A program made the translations under genes and the position numbers. From Tupaia tana (lineage: Eukaryota; Chordata; Mammalia; Scandentia; Tupaiidae), in NCBI GenBank assembly GCA_026018925.1, contig JAKSZU010000002.1, forward strand, positions 91,539,475 through 91,603,474: a DNA stretch of 64,000 nt. The letters run 5' to 3'. Below are positions 1 to 11,950 of the stretch, piece by piece; the first letter of the stretch is position 1, and every line of letters begins with the position of its first letter. A model generated the notes under the pieces. It saw nothing but the letters and a program-made list of their open reading frames with translations. It was not told the origin of the DNA and made no database searches.

Positions 1-199
1 GAGGTCAAATAGTGTGCATATTTAAAATTCCATAGATGTTGTTAAACAGCCTTGCAGGAAGCTTATACCAACAACACTCCCACTCCCAGGATATAAGAAT
101 GCCTTTCTTTTCATCGTGCCAACATTAGGGTTTGACTTTTTAAAATTTTTTTTCCATTAATAAACAAACAAATAAATATGATTGGGTTTGCTTGAATTA

Positions 200-580
200 A
201 ATTGACTACTGAGATCGGATTTATTTTCATGTATTTATTGACTCACAGCAGTTCCTTCTTTTCACTTTCAATAAAACAAATTTTTTTCAGATTAATTTCA
301 CATGAAGTCCCCATCATGATGTATACAATATATATATATTTTAACAGAGAACTTTACATTTTCCTGTCTGTTAAATGTTTCTTCCCTTTGTACCTTACAC
401 CCACACTCTACCACCCACTCTCTGTCATCCCCTCCCCTCCCTTACAGCCTCTGGTATCTATACTTGTCCTCTCTACTATCGTATCTTCAGATCTTTCAGT
501 TTCTGCCATAGAGTGCAGACATTCAGTTCAAATTGAGTGGGAATAAACAGAGTGTATTTTTCAAAGTCTGGCTCATATCT
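200..580 (-). repeat. L1 3' UTR fragment
   Basis: This stretch shares long near-identical runs with 62840-62960, for example the segments around tctggtatctatacttgtcc and gagtgcagacattcag. The second copy runs into recognisable L1 sequence in antisense orientation, so I read both as the 3' UTR of the same L1 subfamily. The open frame over it (202-546) is not a gene. Confidence 0.65.
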
Positions 581-1149
581 TTTTTTCTTTTTTAACTTCT
601 CTTTCACCCATTTCCTGTTAACCTGCAGAATTTTTTTTCCTAATGTTTTTAAATAACCTTTTGTGTATTAAAGATATTAACTCTTAGTTTTTGTAGACTC
701 TAAATGCCACAAGGGTTAGAAACATCTTCTTCTTCTCAATGTAGTCAGCCTCCAGTGTAATGGACAAATAGTAAAGAAAACGTATGGAATGATTAACCTT
801 GCCCATTAGATATGTTGTAAGCATATTTTCCTAGTCCACTATGTGTTTTTTCATCTTGTTTCTTTCCCCATTCTAAAGAGTTTAAACTTCATGTGGTAAA
901 AAATTTATCAATATATTCATGTATGATAGATGACATTTGAACCATTCATTGCCCATATCAAATTATAAAAATAATAACAAATATATTCATTTAACATTTC
1001 ATGTGTCAAAAAACTACTGCAAATACTTTACTTCCCTTCATTCAAGGCTTAGTCTTTCTGACTAGTAGCATATGTACCAATTTCACCCCACTCCCATCGC
1101 CAATTATTCCTACTTTAAAAGCTTGTTTTAGCTCTTCCTTTCAAATAAT
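581..1149. other. AT-rich sequence, no gene seen
   Basis: I see no splice-bounded exon, RNA gene or clear young repeat here. The sequence is AT-rich and may be decayed L1. Confidence 0.4.
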
Positions 1150-1440
1150 TTAATCGATTTTATTTATTTTAAATAGTAATTTGTAATTTCTAATTTACAT
1201 ATGAAAGTTGTACATCTTTGAGGGAGAAAATGTGATTTTTCAAAATATGTATGTAATATGAAATAATCAAATCACAAAGGTAAACATGTCTACATCTCCA
1301 ACACTTATTATCACTTCACGCTGTGCAAATTCAGAACTATCTGCACTAGTTATTCAGAGATAAATAGTAAGTTGTTACTAATCTTCCTTAACATGCTATC
1401 ACACTCGGTACCTTATTCTTATTTACATGTATTCTTTTAT
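1150..1440 (+). repeat. Old L1 3' UTR-like fragment
   Basis: The order of phrases (gtatgtaatatgaaataatcaaatcac, then catgtctacatctccaacacttattatcac) resembles the 3' UTR of old mammalian L1 elements. A related phrase occurs at 11700-11780. It lies directly before an L1 ORF2 end, which is consistent with one older L1 region. Family and orientation are uncertain. Confidence 0.4.
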
Positions 1441-2065
1441 CTGTTAACAAAGAACCCCCCACAATGAGGTTTACCTCACCCCAGTTAGAATGGTTATTAT
1501 TAAAGAAATTAAGAATAAAAAGTGTTGGTGAGACTGTGGAGAAAAACTTCCTGTGTACTGTTGGCAGGAATGTAACTTAGTACATTAGTACCTCTGTAAT
1601 TAGTAAATTAGTATTTCCATACTATTTTCCACTGTAGAAGTTGCACAAAAAACTACAACGTAGAACCACTTTACAATCCACTAATCCTCTACTTGGTGTA
1701 TATCCGCAGGATAGGAAATCAATATATCTAGGAGGTCTCTGCACTTCCATGTTTATTGCAGCTCTATTTACAATAGCTAAGATATAAAATCAATCTAAAT
1801 GCAAAAAAAAAAAGAACGAATAAAGGAAATGTGGTGTAAATAAACAGTGGAATACTATCTAGCTATAAAAAGCATGAGTTCCTGTCATTTGAAGCAAAAG
1901 GATGAACCTGGAAGAAATAATGCTAAATGAAATAAGAAAGGTTCTGGAAGACAAATGCTCACTCAGTTAAACATCTCAATTGCACAGAAGTAAAGAGTGT
2001 AATGATTTCATTAATTTTAACATACCATGTGCTCACATTTTCAAAATTAGAAAGAAGAAAGAAGA
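1440..2065 (+). repeat. L1 ORF2 3' end and tail (decayed)
   Basis: The order of landmarks is that of an L1 3' end in sense orientation: caatgaggtttacctcaccc, gttggtgagactgtggag, ggtgtatatccgcagg, gcagctctatttacaatagc and ggaatactatctagctataaa. This segment encodes the C-terminal part of the L1 reverse-transcriptase protein. Many substitutions and stops make it a dead fossil. Confidence 0.85.
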
Positions 2066-2227
2066 GGGTCCCAGCAAGTGGCATGGTGGTTAAGGTGCTG
2101 GACACTCTCACATGGTCGACCACAATTCAGGTCCCGGACCTGGTGGCTTGCTTTCTCACTTCCCTTCTCTCTCTGTGTGTGTATCTCTCTGGTCAAGTTG
2201 AAGTAAATGAATGAATAAATAAAATTA
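2066..2227 (+). repeat. SINE type B
   Basis: A tRNA-like head (cagcaagtggcatggtggttaag) is followed by a decayed B box, the cttgctttctcacttccc stretch, a CT-rich run and tctggtcaagtt with an A-rich tail. It is sense oriented and its tail abuts the next SINE. Confidence 0.75.
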
Positions 2228-2241
2228 AAGAAATAATTCTT

Positions 2242-2495
2242 TTTTTAAGAGGTTTTTGCTATAGGGCGCGTGCGCTTGCCAGAAAGACAGAGACGGACAG
2301 AGGACAGAAAACGATAAATCACTCCCCAGGGGGGATGGCCACGCCGCAATCCCTTCTCCTCCATTCTCCTCTCGGGATCTTGGGCACGCACGCACACGTT
2401 CTTGGTGTGAGTTTAAGCCACCAGGTCCAGGACTCAAACCGCGGTCAACTACATGGGAGTACAACGACATAGCCATTACACTAACTGTTGGTTCC
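2242..2495 (-). repeat. SINE type A, with 14-bp TSD
   Basis: This is a full-length antisense copy. It is flanked by the perfect 14-bp duplication aagaaataattctt at 2228-2241 and 2496-2509. It retains most CpGs in the body, which suggests a fairly recent insertion into the A-rich tail of the preceding type B copy. Confidence 0.92.
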
Positions 2496-2527
2496 AAGAA
2501 ATAATTCTTAAAAAAAAAAGAAAGAAG

Positions 2528-2770
2528 GGCCAGTATGAGACATGGTGGTTAAGGATCCCACATGGGCGACTGCACACAGTGCAAGTCTCAGACCAAGAGA
2601 TTTGAAAACATGCTGGGCTCATGTGTGTGGATGCCCAAAATCCCAAGAGGAGAATGTAGTGTGGTTGATGCCTCGCCCCCAGCCCTCAGCCCCCATCCCG
2701 GGGAGTGCTTTCTCACTTTGCCTCTGTGCCTCTCTCAGCCTCTCTCTGATGAGCTTACATGCCCCATAAC
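2528..2770 (+). repeat. SINE, diverged long type
   Basis: The gggccagtatgagacatggtggtta head, the gcccaaaatcccaagaggag body, the tttctcactttgcctctg stretch and the catgccccataacaaaa end follow the long SINE layout with heavy divergence. Its A-rich tail is the seed of the polypurine microsatellite that follows. Confidence 0.75.
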
Positions 2771-3499
<729 letters not shown>

Positions 3500-4190
3500 C
3501 TGGTCGACAAGAGGCTTCTTGTTCTTCCCTCTGGCGCAGTAGCCCAGTGCGTTTTTCCTCCTGGTGCTTCTGTTGAGGTGGAGAGTAATTTCCTCTCCTC
3601 CTCACAAATCAAAGCATGCTGTACATATTGCTCTGCAACCTGGTTATTTTATCTCACTTAATAAAATATCCAAGTTCTCTTTAAGATTATTTTGTCAACT
3701 TTTTATTGTGGCTGAGTTAAATGTATATAACTTAGGGCAGTTTTCACCTTTAAATATTACATCTGCCCACTCGAGTGTATAGTTCTCTAACTTTTTCCAG
3801 CTTTCTGTCCTTCAGTAGAATTTCTAGTTTTCTTATGCTAAATCCTTTATTTTTCTTGTTTATTTCTGAATAGTTTATATCTTTTTAATCTTTATGCAAT
3901 AGGCCAGAAAATAGTATCTTTTCCTAACTTGCATGTATTTTATCACCAATGAAGTTGAAGTTTTTTCATTCATTTATTAACCATTTGCAGTCTCTATAAA
4001 TTCAACTCATATCCTTATATATCTAAATGACAGAAGAGGCTCACGAAGGTACCTAGGACAGCTGAAGTCATTATTCAACATATGTGATAACTATGCTTTG
4101 CCATTCTCATCAGAAAGCAATTTCTCTACCTTACCACACTCTTTCTGCAAATAGGATAACAACTCTTTATTATTCAGGCTCAAAATCACA
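3500..4190 (-). repeat. Decayed L1-like sequence, weak
   Basis: Phrases such as attgctctgcaacctgg, ttatctcacttaataaaat and ttcattcatttattaacc resemble antisense old L1. About 4000-4190 looks unique. No gene is visible. Confidence 0.35.
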
Positions 4191-4192
4191 GT

Positions 4193-4604
<412 letters not shown>

Positions 4605-4688
4605 ATGTAACCTCCTATTTTATTTTATTTGCCTAAAGTGATTATTTTTAAATCCCCCATGGAAATGTCTCTTGTTTATAGCGCTTAC

Positions 4689-4945
4689 TTTTTTTTTTTA
4701 ATTCCCTCTAGGTTTTTGCCGTAGGTCGGGTGCATTCACCAAGGAAAGACAGTGAGAGGGAAAGTGAGAAATCACCTCCTGAAGGGATGGCCACGCTGCA
4801 TTTTGCCTCCATTTTCCTCTCAGGATTCTGGGCATGCATGCATATGTGACCAGCATGATTTTCAAGCCACCAGGTCTGGGATTTGAACCGTGGTCAGTCA
4901 TGTGGGAACCCAGTGCCCCAACCACCATGCTACCCACTGGTCCCT
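4689..4945 (-). repeat. SINE, diverged long type
   Basis: An antisense copy with a T-run, ggtttttgccgtagg, gggatggccacgctgc, ggattctgggcatgcatgc, ccaccaggtctgggatttgaac and an accatgctacccactggtccc end. Few CpGs remain, so it is older than type A. Confidence 0.85.
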
Positions 4946-5089
4946 GGCTCTTCCTTTTTATTTCCATAAATTTATTCTGATTCTCCATGCCTTTGTCTGC
5001 TGGTAATCAAAGTTAGGTCTCCTCACCTTCTCTCGCTTCCCTCTCTACCTTAGTAGCAGACAGATGAATGGTAAAGCCAAATATATTCC

Positions 5090-5450
5090 ACCGTTCAGAA
5101 AACTTGAATGGGATACTACTGCCCACCAAATTTAGGTCACACTGGAACCTTTGTCTGTTTTGTTCCTCACCACTACCTCACATTTTTCACCACCAACTTT
5201 ACATGTTTTCTATAGTTCAGCAAGACCAAACTACTTCATGTGTCCAAATATGCTCTCCACTTCTCTGACTACACCCTTGATCCTGCTATTGTATACACCT
5301 GGAATGCTCAGCTACTTTTTCTGTCTTTTGAAATCCCATTCTTTCTTCAGGCCTCCTCTGGAGTACCATCTCTAAGAAACCTTTCCTGTGATCTCTTCCT
5401 CTTCCAACTTACGCTTTCCAGAGTAACTTATCATCTTCTAAGCTAAGTTA
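5090..5450 (+). repeat. L2-like LINE fragment
   Basis: The text around ctctgactacacccttgatcctgc, cttcaggcctcctctggag and aagaaacctttcctgtgatc resembles the L2 3' region, which reads as a run of short pyrimidine-rich phrases. It is strongly diverged. Confidence 0.45.
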
Positions 5451-5485
5451 GTTATCTTCTAAACTAAATAATTTATTATCACCAC

Positions 5486-5647
5486 TTTTTAAATTATTTA
5501 CTTACTTAATTTGGTGTTACTATTTATTATTTATTTTTTAATTTGATCAGAGAGAAAGTAAGAAAGCAAGCTGCCAGGTCCGGAACTTGAACCATGGTCG
5601 ACCATGTGAGAGTCCAGCACCTTAGCCACCACGCCATCCACCAGCCC
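5486..5647 (-). repeat. SINE type B
   Basis: An antisense short SINE: T-rich tail, tttgatcagagagaaag, aagctgccaggtccgg, a B-box complement around ggaacttgaacc, and ccaccacgccatccaccagccct at the head. Confidence 0.82.
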
Positions 5648-5770
5648 TTATTATTGCCATTAACAGTGGTTTGTAAATTGGTTAAGCCCAGAGAATATAT
5701 CTTGCATAATGGTATGGTGAAAAGGACCTCGTCAGAAGATCTGCTCATGGCCCACTGTTCACTTGGTAGC

Positions 5771-5860
5771 TATTGGGTTGTCAGGAAAGTCATGATGCAT
5801 TTTTGTATTTAAAAAAAAAAAAATAGATAGATACATCGTGATTTTCCTGACAACCTAATA
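5771..5860. mobile_element. mariner-type hairpin MITE, copy 1
   Basis: The TA-bounded inverted repeat has one arm beginning ttgggttgtcaggaaagtca and an opposite arm that reads ttaggttgtcaggaaaatca in reverse complement. About 25-30 bp arms flank an A-rich centre. Size, TA ends and near-palindromy match non-autonomous Tc1/mariner elements of the MADE1 type. Confidence 0.85.
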
Positions 5861-6108
5861 TTCTGGGCAAGTCAGGTAACCCCTTTAACCTCAGGTTTTA
5901 ACTGTGAATTGGTACTGGTAGTAATGGTACCACTATTGCTATTAGTGGCAGTAATTGGTTTATAAATTATAAATTTTGCAGGCCCTGAGTCCCTATCACA
6001 TTTGAATATTACATCAGTGTATCAATATGCCACATTTGACATCAGACAGGAGCGATATTTTCTAAGATCTCATATCACAATCTAGTCTCAAAAACAGAAA
6101 CTATCAAA

Positions 6109-6350
6109 GGGCTGAACCATGGCATAGAAGTAAAACCTGACTCTTTGTGAGGCCAATTCATACAGAAAGCTTCTCAGTTCTCATCTGGAAACTTCCCTGA
6201 GTACACTGGACACGCACGTGCCTCTAAGTCGGGGCTGACTGAGATTGGGATGGATTAGTGTCCAGACACTGGTGGGGGTGCTATCTATCTGTCACTCTCT
6301 GTGTGTCTCTCTTACTCAGGGAGAGAATAAATAAATAAACTTTAAAAAGT
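6109..6350 (+). repeat. SINE type C
   Basis: The head gggctgaaccatggcatag and following aagtaaaacctg align with the head of the copy at 10320-10552 read in the sense direction. A cacgcacgtgcc segment, a CT-rich run, cttactcagggagag and an AATA tail follow. Confidence 0.6.
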
Positions 6351-6941
6351 TGTTAGACAGTTGAGAAAATAATAGCATTCTTAAACAATAGTTTATGGTT
6401 ATTTAAAGGTGAAGAAGAGCCTTAAATGTATTGAGCATTGAAGTCCAGCTTAAAGTGGATGATCCTGCTATAGATTATAAACAATTGCTAATTTTCTGAC
6501 AGAAACCATTCAGAGTGAAACTGATTTTTATTAAAGAGGCTAAGATATATGGTGAAAGGAAGAGACAAAGATGAGAAGATTAGCTGGTCTTATTTTTTCT
6601 GTGTTCAAGTCTAGTTCTGAGGCAAAGTGTAGCTGAGTAGGTGAAAAGGACTGTTGATTTCTCACTGAGATAACCTTGCTGTTATTATTCTCTGAGATCA
6701 GTTTTCTTACTGTTATTGTTCTCTGAAATCAGTTTTTTATTATTCATAACAACTTCTGGTGCTTATTGCCACAGTGATATCAAACATCATGTACATATTG
6801 TATTTTGTACACCTAAGAGCAGGTGCACAGAAATCATCTTATCTACCAACCTTAGAGAGAAATAAGACAATAATAAATGGTGCCTTCCTTCACATCACTA
6901 TCTCCTTTCCATAAATTTTTATTTTTAAAAAATTACTATTA
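6351..6941. other. Unique-looking AT-rich sequence
   Basis: There is no recognisable repeat or exon. Two near-copies of a phrase (ctctgagatcagttttctta and ctctgaaatcagttttttat) at about 6690 and 6720 form a short diverged tandem duplication. Confidence 0.4.
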
Positions 6942-7223
6942 GGGAACCAGCAGTTAGCGTAATGGCTATGTCGCTGGATTCCCATGTAGTCGATCGCGGT
7001 TGGCGTCCCGGACCCGGTGGCTTAAAACTCACGCCGGGCGCGTGTGCGTGCGTGCCCAAGATCCCGAGAGGAGAATGGAGGAGAAGGGATTGCGGTGTGA
7101 CCATCCCCCCGGGGGGGGGGGTTGGGGGTGATTTCCTGCTTTCTGTCTCTCTCTGTCTGGCAAGCACAAACACCCTATAGCAGGGGAAAAAAAAAAAAAA
7201 AAAAAAAAACCTCTCTCTAAAAA
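6942..7223 (+). repeat. SINE type A
   Basis: A sense full-length copy from gggaaccagcagttagcg to the terminal cctctctctaaaaa. The usual agcaaaaacc is replaced by agcaggggaaaa and a long internal A-run, so the A-run has expanded inside the 3' end. A G-run (about 10) has also grown in the body palindrome near 7110. Confidence 0.92.
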
Positions 7224-7882
7224 TATTTTTATTGAAGTACAAAATATATCCAGTAAAAATCACACTAGACTTTAGTGTGCAGCTCAATAAATGTTTGCAT
7301 ATGTTTTAAATTCAAACCACCACCATTCAGATGAAAATGTAAAACATTTCTAGTATTCAGTTTGGTTCCCTCCAGACCCCTCTCAACCAGTACTCCTCTC
7401 CCTGGACTCCCATGAAAGTAGCCACTGTACTGACTTATATCATCAGTCAATCTTGTCGGTTCTTGGACTTCATCTATCTGGAATCACGTAATATGTACGT
7501 TTTCACCTGGCTTCCTCCCCCTTCTCAGAATGTTTAAAGATTCATCTATTTTATTGAATATATTAGTAATTCGTTTATAGAGTATGTAACAACTTCAGAT
7601 GTTATTTATGTACCATAATATTCGCCCTCTAATGTGTAAAAGTCAGTGGTATTTAGTGTATTCGCATTCTACTTTCTATCCCTGTGGATTTGCCTATTCT
7701 GGACAGTTCACATAATGGAATCATTCAATATGTGACCTTTTGTGGCTAGCTTCTTTCATTTAGCATAAGGTGTTCAAGGTTCATCTGTTGCAGCATGTGT
7801 CAGTACTTCATTTCTTTTTATTATCAAATAATAGTCATTGTCTTTGCATATATATACCACATCTTGTTTATCCATCTGTACT
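7224..7882 (-). repeat. L1M-type fragment, interrupted
   Basis: The antisense L1 text is clear: ggatttgcctattctggaca, ggaatcattcaatatgtgacc, cttctttcatttagcataag and accacatcttgtttatcc. The element is broken at about 7882 by another repeat and resumes at about 8523 with gaataatgctgctgtaaac. Confidence 0.85.
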
Positions 7883-8522
7883 GGTCAATATCCTCCAGAG
7901 CAACAGAACCAACAGGATAAATATATATGTAAAAGAAAGGGTTTATCATAGGAATTATCTCACAGATTCACAGAAAAGTCCACTGAGGACTGTAAATTGG
8001 AGAAAAAGTTGAAAAGACTGAAGCAGAAAAATGGGTAGTTCCAGTCCAAGGCCTGAAGCAGACCCTTAGGAGGGCTCAGGACCAAGCACCTTCTGGTAGA
8101 GTCCAAAAGTTAAAAGGCTTAGAGTCTGGCTGGCTGGAGGGGTGCACACTAAGCTGGGGGTGGGGGTGGGGGGCAGGAAGGAGAGGTAAACAAATTGAAA
8201 GTGTAGGAGTAGTATATCACAGAGCATGCTCTAGAAGGAAAAAAGGGGAAGGGGACAGAGAAAGAGAGACAGAGGAGACAGCACTCCACTTCCTCTGATT
8301 TCCCTCCCGTGTTCCCAGCTGATTGGATGGTGTCTGTCCACACTGCTGGGCTGGAGAAGAGGTGGGGTGGAGGGGGTGGAGGGGTTGGAAGGTGTCTTCT
8401 CTCAATTCACTGCTAACCTTGTCTAGCAACAGTATTACAGACATACTTAGAAACGATGTTTCACTGACCTTCTTGGCAGCCTTCAATCCAATCAATTGAC
8501 ATCCAAAATTAACTATCACAGA
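7883..8522 (+). repeat. Old repeat of the gaaccaataggat...aattaaccatcacag family
   Basis: It starts ctccagagcaacagaacc and ends catccaaaattaactatcacag, the two ends of a common old mammalian repeat, probably an L1 3' segment. It splits the surrounding antisense L1. A second copy begins at 9107. I am not sure of the library name. Confidence 0.6.
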
Positions 8523-9106
8523 TACTATGAATAATGCTGCTGTAAACATTTGTATTTGAGTGTTGTACAGATGTATTTTTTCCATTTTCCTTGGAAATAT
8601 TGTAAGTTTTAATTCTGATGATATCCAATTTGCCTTTTCTTTTCTTTTTAGTTTGTATTTTCTTCTAAGAATTTAATATTTTCAGCTCTATTTGGTCTGT
8701 GGCCTACTTTGAGTTAATTTTTGTATGTATATGAGATGGATTTTCAAATTCATTCTTTTGTATATGGATATTCATTTGTTCCAGCATCATTTGTTGAAAC
8801 AACTGCTTTCCTTCACCCCCTTGAATTTTCTTGACAATCTTGTTGAAAATCAATTGACTGTAAATAAAAAGGTAGTTCATTCTTTTTCACTGCTAAGATT
8901 CCATTGTATGAATATGCCACAATTTATTCATCCTTCTCTTCATATACATTTAGACAGCTTCCATTTGGGAGATATTAAGAACATAAGTTGTGATGAACAT
9001 TCAGTTTTGGGTTATCATGAATATATATGCTATAGATATTCTTATACATGTTTTTTGATGGACATATGCGCTTGTTTGTCCTTGGGAGATATACCCAGAA
9101 GTTCTA
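8523..9106 (-). repeat. Antisense L1 fragments, continuation
   Basis: The L1 reading resumes with gaataatgctgctgtaaac and runs through catttgttccagcatcatttgttgaaac. From about 8880 a second L1 piece (gattccattgtatgaatatgcc) is joined in, so at least two L1 fossils abut here. Confidence 0.75.
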
Positions 9107-9537
9107 GGGTTCTCTAGAAAACAGAACTAATAGAAGATTTTATATTTATACACATACACACACAATATGTATTGATGTATTTTTTGTAATAGTCCTTCTG
9201 AGCTTGAGATGCTAAAGAGATGTCTATCTGGATGTGACCAGTTGGTGAAAACATGACTAGAATTCAAAATGAAGATTAAAGTTGAGGATATATACTGAAA
9301 GTCATTTGGAGAAAGATAATAAATAAAGCCATGAGATTGCCAAAGGAGAGAAGGGGTGGAAGATAAGGTGGGAACAGGGAAGGCATGATTAGAGAAGTAG
9401 GTAATCTGGGTGATGCATGCATGTGTGTGTGTGTGTATTTGTGTGTCTGTGAATACACACATGTGTATATATGTGCATACACATGTATATATGTATATCC
9501 ACACAGTTTGTGTATGTCTGTGTGTGTATCTACCTAC

Positions 9538-9573
<36 letters not shown>

Positions 9574-9587
9574 ATATGACTTATTAT
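9107..9587 (+). repeat. Second gaaccaataggat-family copy, 5' part, with nested pieces
   Basis: It begins gggttctctagaaaacagaac. At about 9188-9375 it carries a piece of the unnamed old repeat seen at 31.0-34.1 kb (compare gtcatttggagaaagat with the segment near 34080). The copy continues after the SINE at 9598-9876. Confidence 0.5.
9420..9575 (+). repeat. (TG)n/(CA)n and (CTAT)n microsatellites
   Basis: Interrupted TG and CA dinucleotide runs are followed by about ten copies of CTAT. They lie inside the old repeat copy. Confidence 0.9.
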
Positions 9588-9597
9588 AAGAAATTGA

Positions 9598-9876
9598 AGG
9601 GACCAACAGTTAGCATAATGGCTAGGTCGCAGGTCTTCCATGTAGTCAACTGTGGTTTGAGTCCCGGACCCGGTGGCTTAAACTCACACTGGGCGTATGT
9701 GCATACATGCCCAAGATCCCGAGTGGAGAAAGGAGGAGAAGGGATTGCAGGGTGGCCATCCCCACCCCACCCCCCCGCCCGGGGGGTGATTTCTCACTTT
9801 CTTTCTCTCTGTCTTTCTCTGTCTTATTGGCGAGCACATGTGCCTTATAGCAAAAACCTCTCCAAAAAAAGAAAAA
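9598..9876 (+). repeat. SINE type A, with TSD
   Basis: A sense copy from gggaccaacagttagcataatgg to aaaaacctctccaaaa. The 10-bp repeat aagaaattga at 9588-9597 and 9877-9886 marks the insertion. The C/G palindrome in the body has grown to a C7/G6 run. Confidence 0.9.
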
Positions 9877-9886
9877 AAGAAATTGA

Positions 9887-10305
9887 CTCACATTGTTATG
9901 AAGACCAGTAAGTCCAAAATCTGCATATTGGACTAATAAGCTGGAGACCCAGGAAAAGCTAATGGTACAGTTCCAGTCTGAACATCATTATGCCAGTGAA
10001 CTAGGTAGAGTCAACGTTCTAGCTCAAGTCCGAAGCCATCTGCTGAAGAATTCCTCCTACTCAGTAGGGCTGGTTATTATTTTTTTTTTCTATTTTGGTC
10101 TTCCACTGTTTGAATGAGATCCACCCATGTTATGGTGGGCAATCTGCTTTACTTAAATTCCATCAATTTATAATATTAATCCTATCTAAAAAAACACTTT
10201 ACAAAAACACTCAGAACAGTGTTTGACTGACTACCAGGCACTATGGCCTAGTCAAGTTGACATATAAAATTAACCATCACAATTGGGTCTTTGCCAACAC
10301 TTGGC
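9887..10305 (+). repeat. Second gaaccaataggat-family copy, 3' part
   Basis: After the SINE the reading resumes at actcacattgttatgaagac, runs through ctggagacccaggaaaagc, and ends caagttgacatataaaattaaccatcac. This is the expected 3' end of the family. Confidence 0.65.
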
Positions 10306-10313
10306 ACTGTCAG

Positions 10314-10319
<6 letters not shown>

Positions 10320-10367
<48 letters not shown>

Positions 10368-10552
10368 TTTCTTCCATAAGTAAGAGAGAGAGAGCATCCC
10401 AACAGGATGGCCTTGATGCCACAGCCCACTCCCATCCTCCAATCACTGGCAAGCGCGTGCCCAGAGTAATCAGGGACCAGAAGCAAATCTGGAATGTGAG
10501 TCAACCTCACAAAACACCATGTTTTACTGCTGTGCCACTGTCTAGCCCCCAT
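10320..10552 (-). repeat. SINE type C with 14-bp TSD and poly(T) tract
   Basis: Antisense type C copy. The perfect 14-bp duplication actgtcagtctttt lies at 10306-10319 and 10553-10566. The A tail is an unbroken run of 46 T on this strand (10316-10361). The head reads ggggctagacagtggcac in the sense direction. Confidence 0.85.
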
Positions 10553-10566
10553 ACTGTCAGTCTTTT

Positions 10567-11387
10567 AGTTATTCTGATGGGGTATGTAGTGATACTGACT
10601 GTAGTAATTTTTATTGTAATTTACAATTCTTTTTTAAAAAATAATTATTAATTTTATTTTATTTATTTATTGTTATTATTCTTCAGGTTGATCAGAGAGA
10701 GAGAAAGAGAAGGAAAGTGAGAAAGCAAGCCGCCAGGTCCGGGACTCGAACCACAGTTAGCCATGTGGGAGTCCAGCACTTTAACCACCATGCCACTATC
10801 GACCTTGTAATTTACATTTCTTTGACAAGGAATTATGTTGATTTTTTTTTTCATGCACTTATTGGCCATTTGGAAATTATCTTTTTAGAATACTTGCTCA
10901 GAAGCTTTTCTCATTTGAAAAGTTTAATCATTTAGTTTTTTCTTATTGATTTATAGAAGTTTCTTAAATATTCTGGATATGAGTCCATTGTCACACAGAT
11001 GTATTGAAATATAGTCTTTCTTCCCTACCTGCTCTAGAAACCTGTAAAAAAAAAAAAAGATTGCATCTTGAATTAAGAACTGTGTACAGAGTGAGGCAAG
11101 TCAAATTTCTTTTCCACACACATAGCCAGTCTCTCCAGCACCATTTGTTAAATACTGATCTTTCCTAGCTGAATTGCAGCAATGACTATTTTTCTATTTC
11201 TGGATTCTCTGTTGTATTCCTTTGGTGTATTGATCCTTCCTTGAGCCAATACCACACAGTCCTAATTACTGAGACTTTTAATAAGTTTTGAAATTTAGAA
11301 AGGTAAGTCCTTCACTTTGTTATTCAAAATTGTCTTGATTCTAGGCCTTTACATACCCTTATAAATCTTAGAACCAGCTTTAATTTG

Positions 11388-11390
<3 letters not shown>
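10567..11390 (-). repeat. Antisense L1 fragment hosting a SINE
   Basis: Typical antisense L1 phrases run before and after the SINE at 10633-10805: tattctgatggggtatgtag, attggccatttggaaattatc, tattctggatatgagtcc, ctccagcaccatttgttaa and gccaataccacacagtcc. Confidence 0.8.
10633..10805 (-). repeat. SINE type B, with TSD
   Basis: An antisense short SINE (gttgatcagagagagagaaag, ccgccaggtccgggactcgaac, caccatgccactatcgacc). It is flanked by a near-perfect 18-bp repeat starting tgtaatttaca at 10615-10632 and 10806-10823, so it inserted into the L1. Confidence 0.88.

Positions 11391-11426
<36 letters not shown>
11389..11426 (+). repeat. (CA)n microsatellite
   Basis: About 18 uninterrupted CA units follow the L1 text. 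Confidence 0.95.
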
Positions 11427-11429
<3 letters not shown>

Positions 11430-11581
11430 TTGGAATTTTCCTCCTGTTTTCACCTCAGAAAATATTCCTCCTCCCCCAAAAGTTAAATTCTCTTTTCATG
11501 CCTTCAGTTTGATTTCCACGTGCTTCTTTTGGATGTTCATGAGTCATCATTTCATTCTTTTCCCTCTTAAATTAACCAATA

Positions 11582-11584
<3 letters not shown>

Positions 11585-11630
<46 letters not shown>

Positions 11631-11633
11631 CAC

Positions 11634-11664
<31 letters not shown>

Positions 11665-11668
11665 GACA

Positions 11669-11699
<31 letters not shown>

Positions 11700-11700
11700 A
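11585..11700 (+). repeat. (TA)n with (CA)n interruptions
   Basis: Two long TA runs are separated by a short CA run and tcacacatat. The peptide of alternating I and Y from this stretch is an artefact. Confidence 0.95.
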
Positions 11701-11769
11701 CTTACAACATGATGTTTTGGCATATAAATGGAATGACTAAATTGAGCTAATCAGCACCTCCATCACCTC
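11701..11769 (+). repeat. Old L1 3' UTR-like fragment
   Basis: The phrases ggaatgactaaattgagc and cacctccatcacctcacatac resemble the segment at 1250-1310. This is a weak assignment. Confidence 0.35.
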
Positions 11770-11936
11770 ACATACTTTGAACTGAGACAGGCACTCGCAA
11801 CAGGGCCCTTACGCAGCCACCCACTCCCACTCGGAGCAAGCCTAGATTGTGGATATGTATGCCCAGCATGCTCAGGGAGGAGGACCAGGGCTTCCTGGGT
11901 CCAGTTGGGTTGCCGCTATGCCACTGCCTGGCCACA
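11770..11936 (-). repeat. SINE type C, 5' part
   Basis: The match is to the type C copies at 10320 and 60427: cccactcccactcggag, gtatgcccagcatgctcaggg, and gccgctatgccactgcctggcc at the head. The AATA tail is not present. Confidence 0.55.
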
Positions 11937-11950
11937 GATTATCCTTTATC

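Noticed and set aside
202..546. 114-codon frame near the left edge
   Set aside because: It lies in an antisense L1 3' UTR that recurs at 62.8 kb and is hydrophobic by base composition only.
6962..7180. Recurrent peptides of the type MAMSLDSHVVDRG or RSPDRERQRDRK seen at many places
   Set aside because: They are translations of type A SINE copies in sense or antisense. The same peptides recur at every such SINE.
9535..9575. CRISPR-like array in the short tandem repeats
   Set aside because: The units are four bases without spacers, and the DNA is mammalian.
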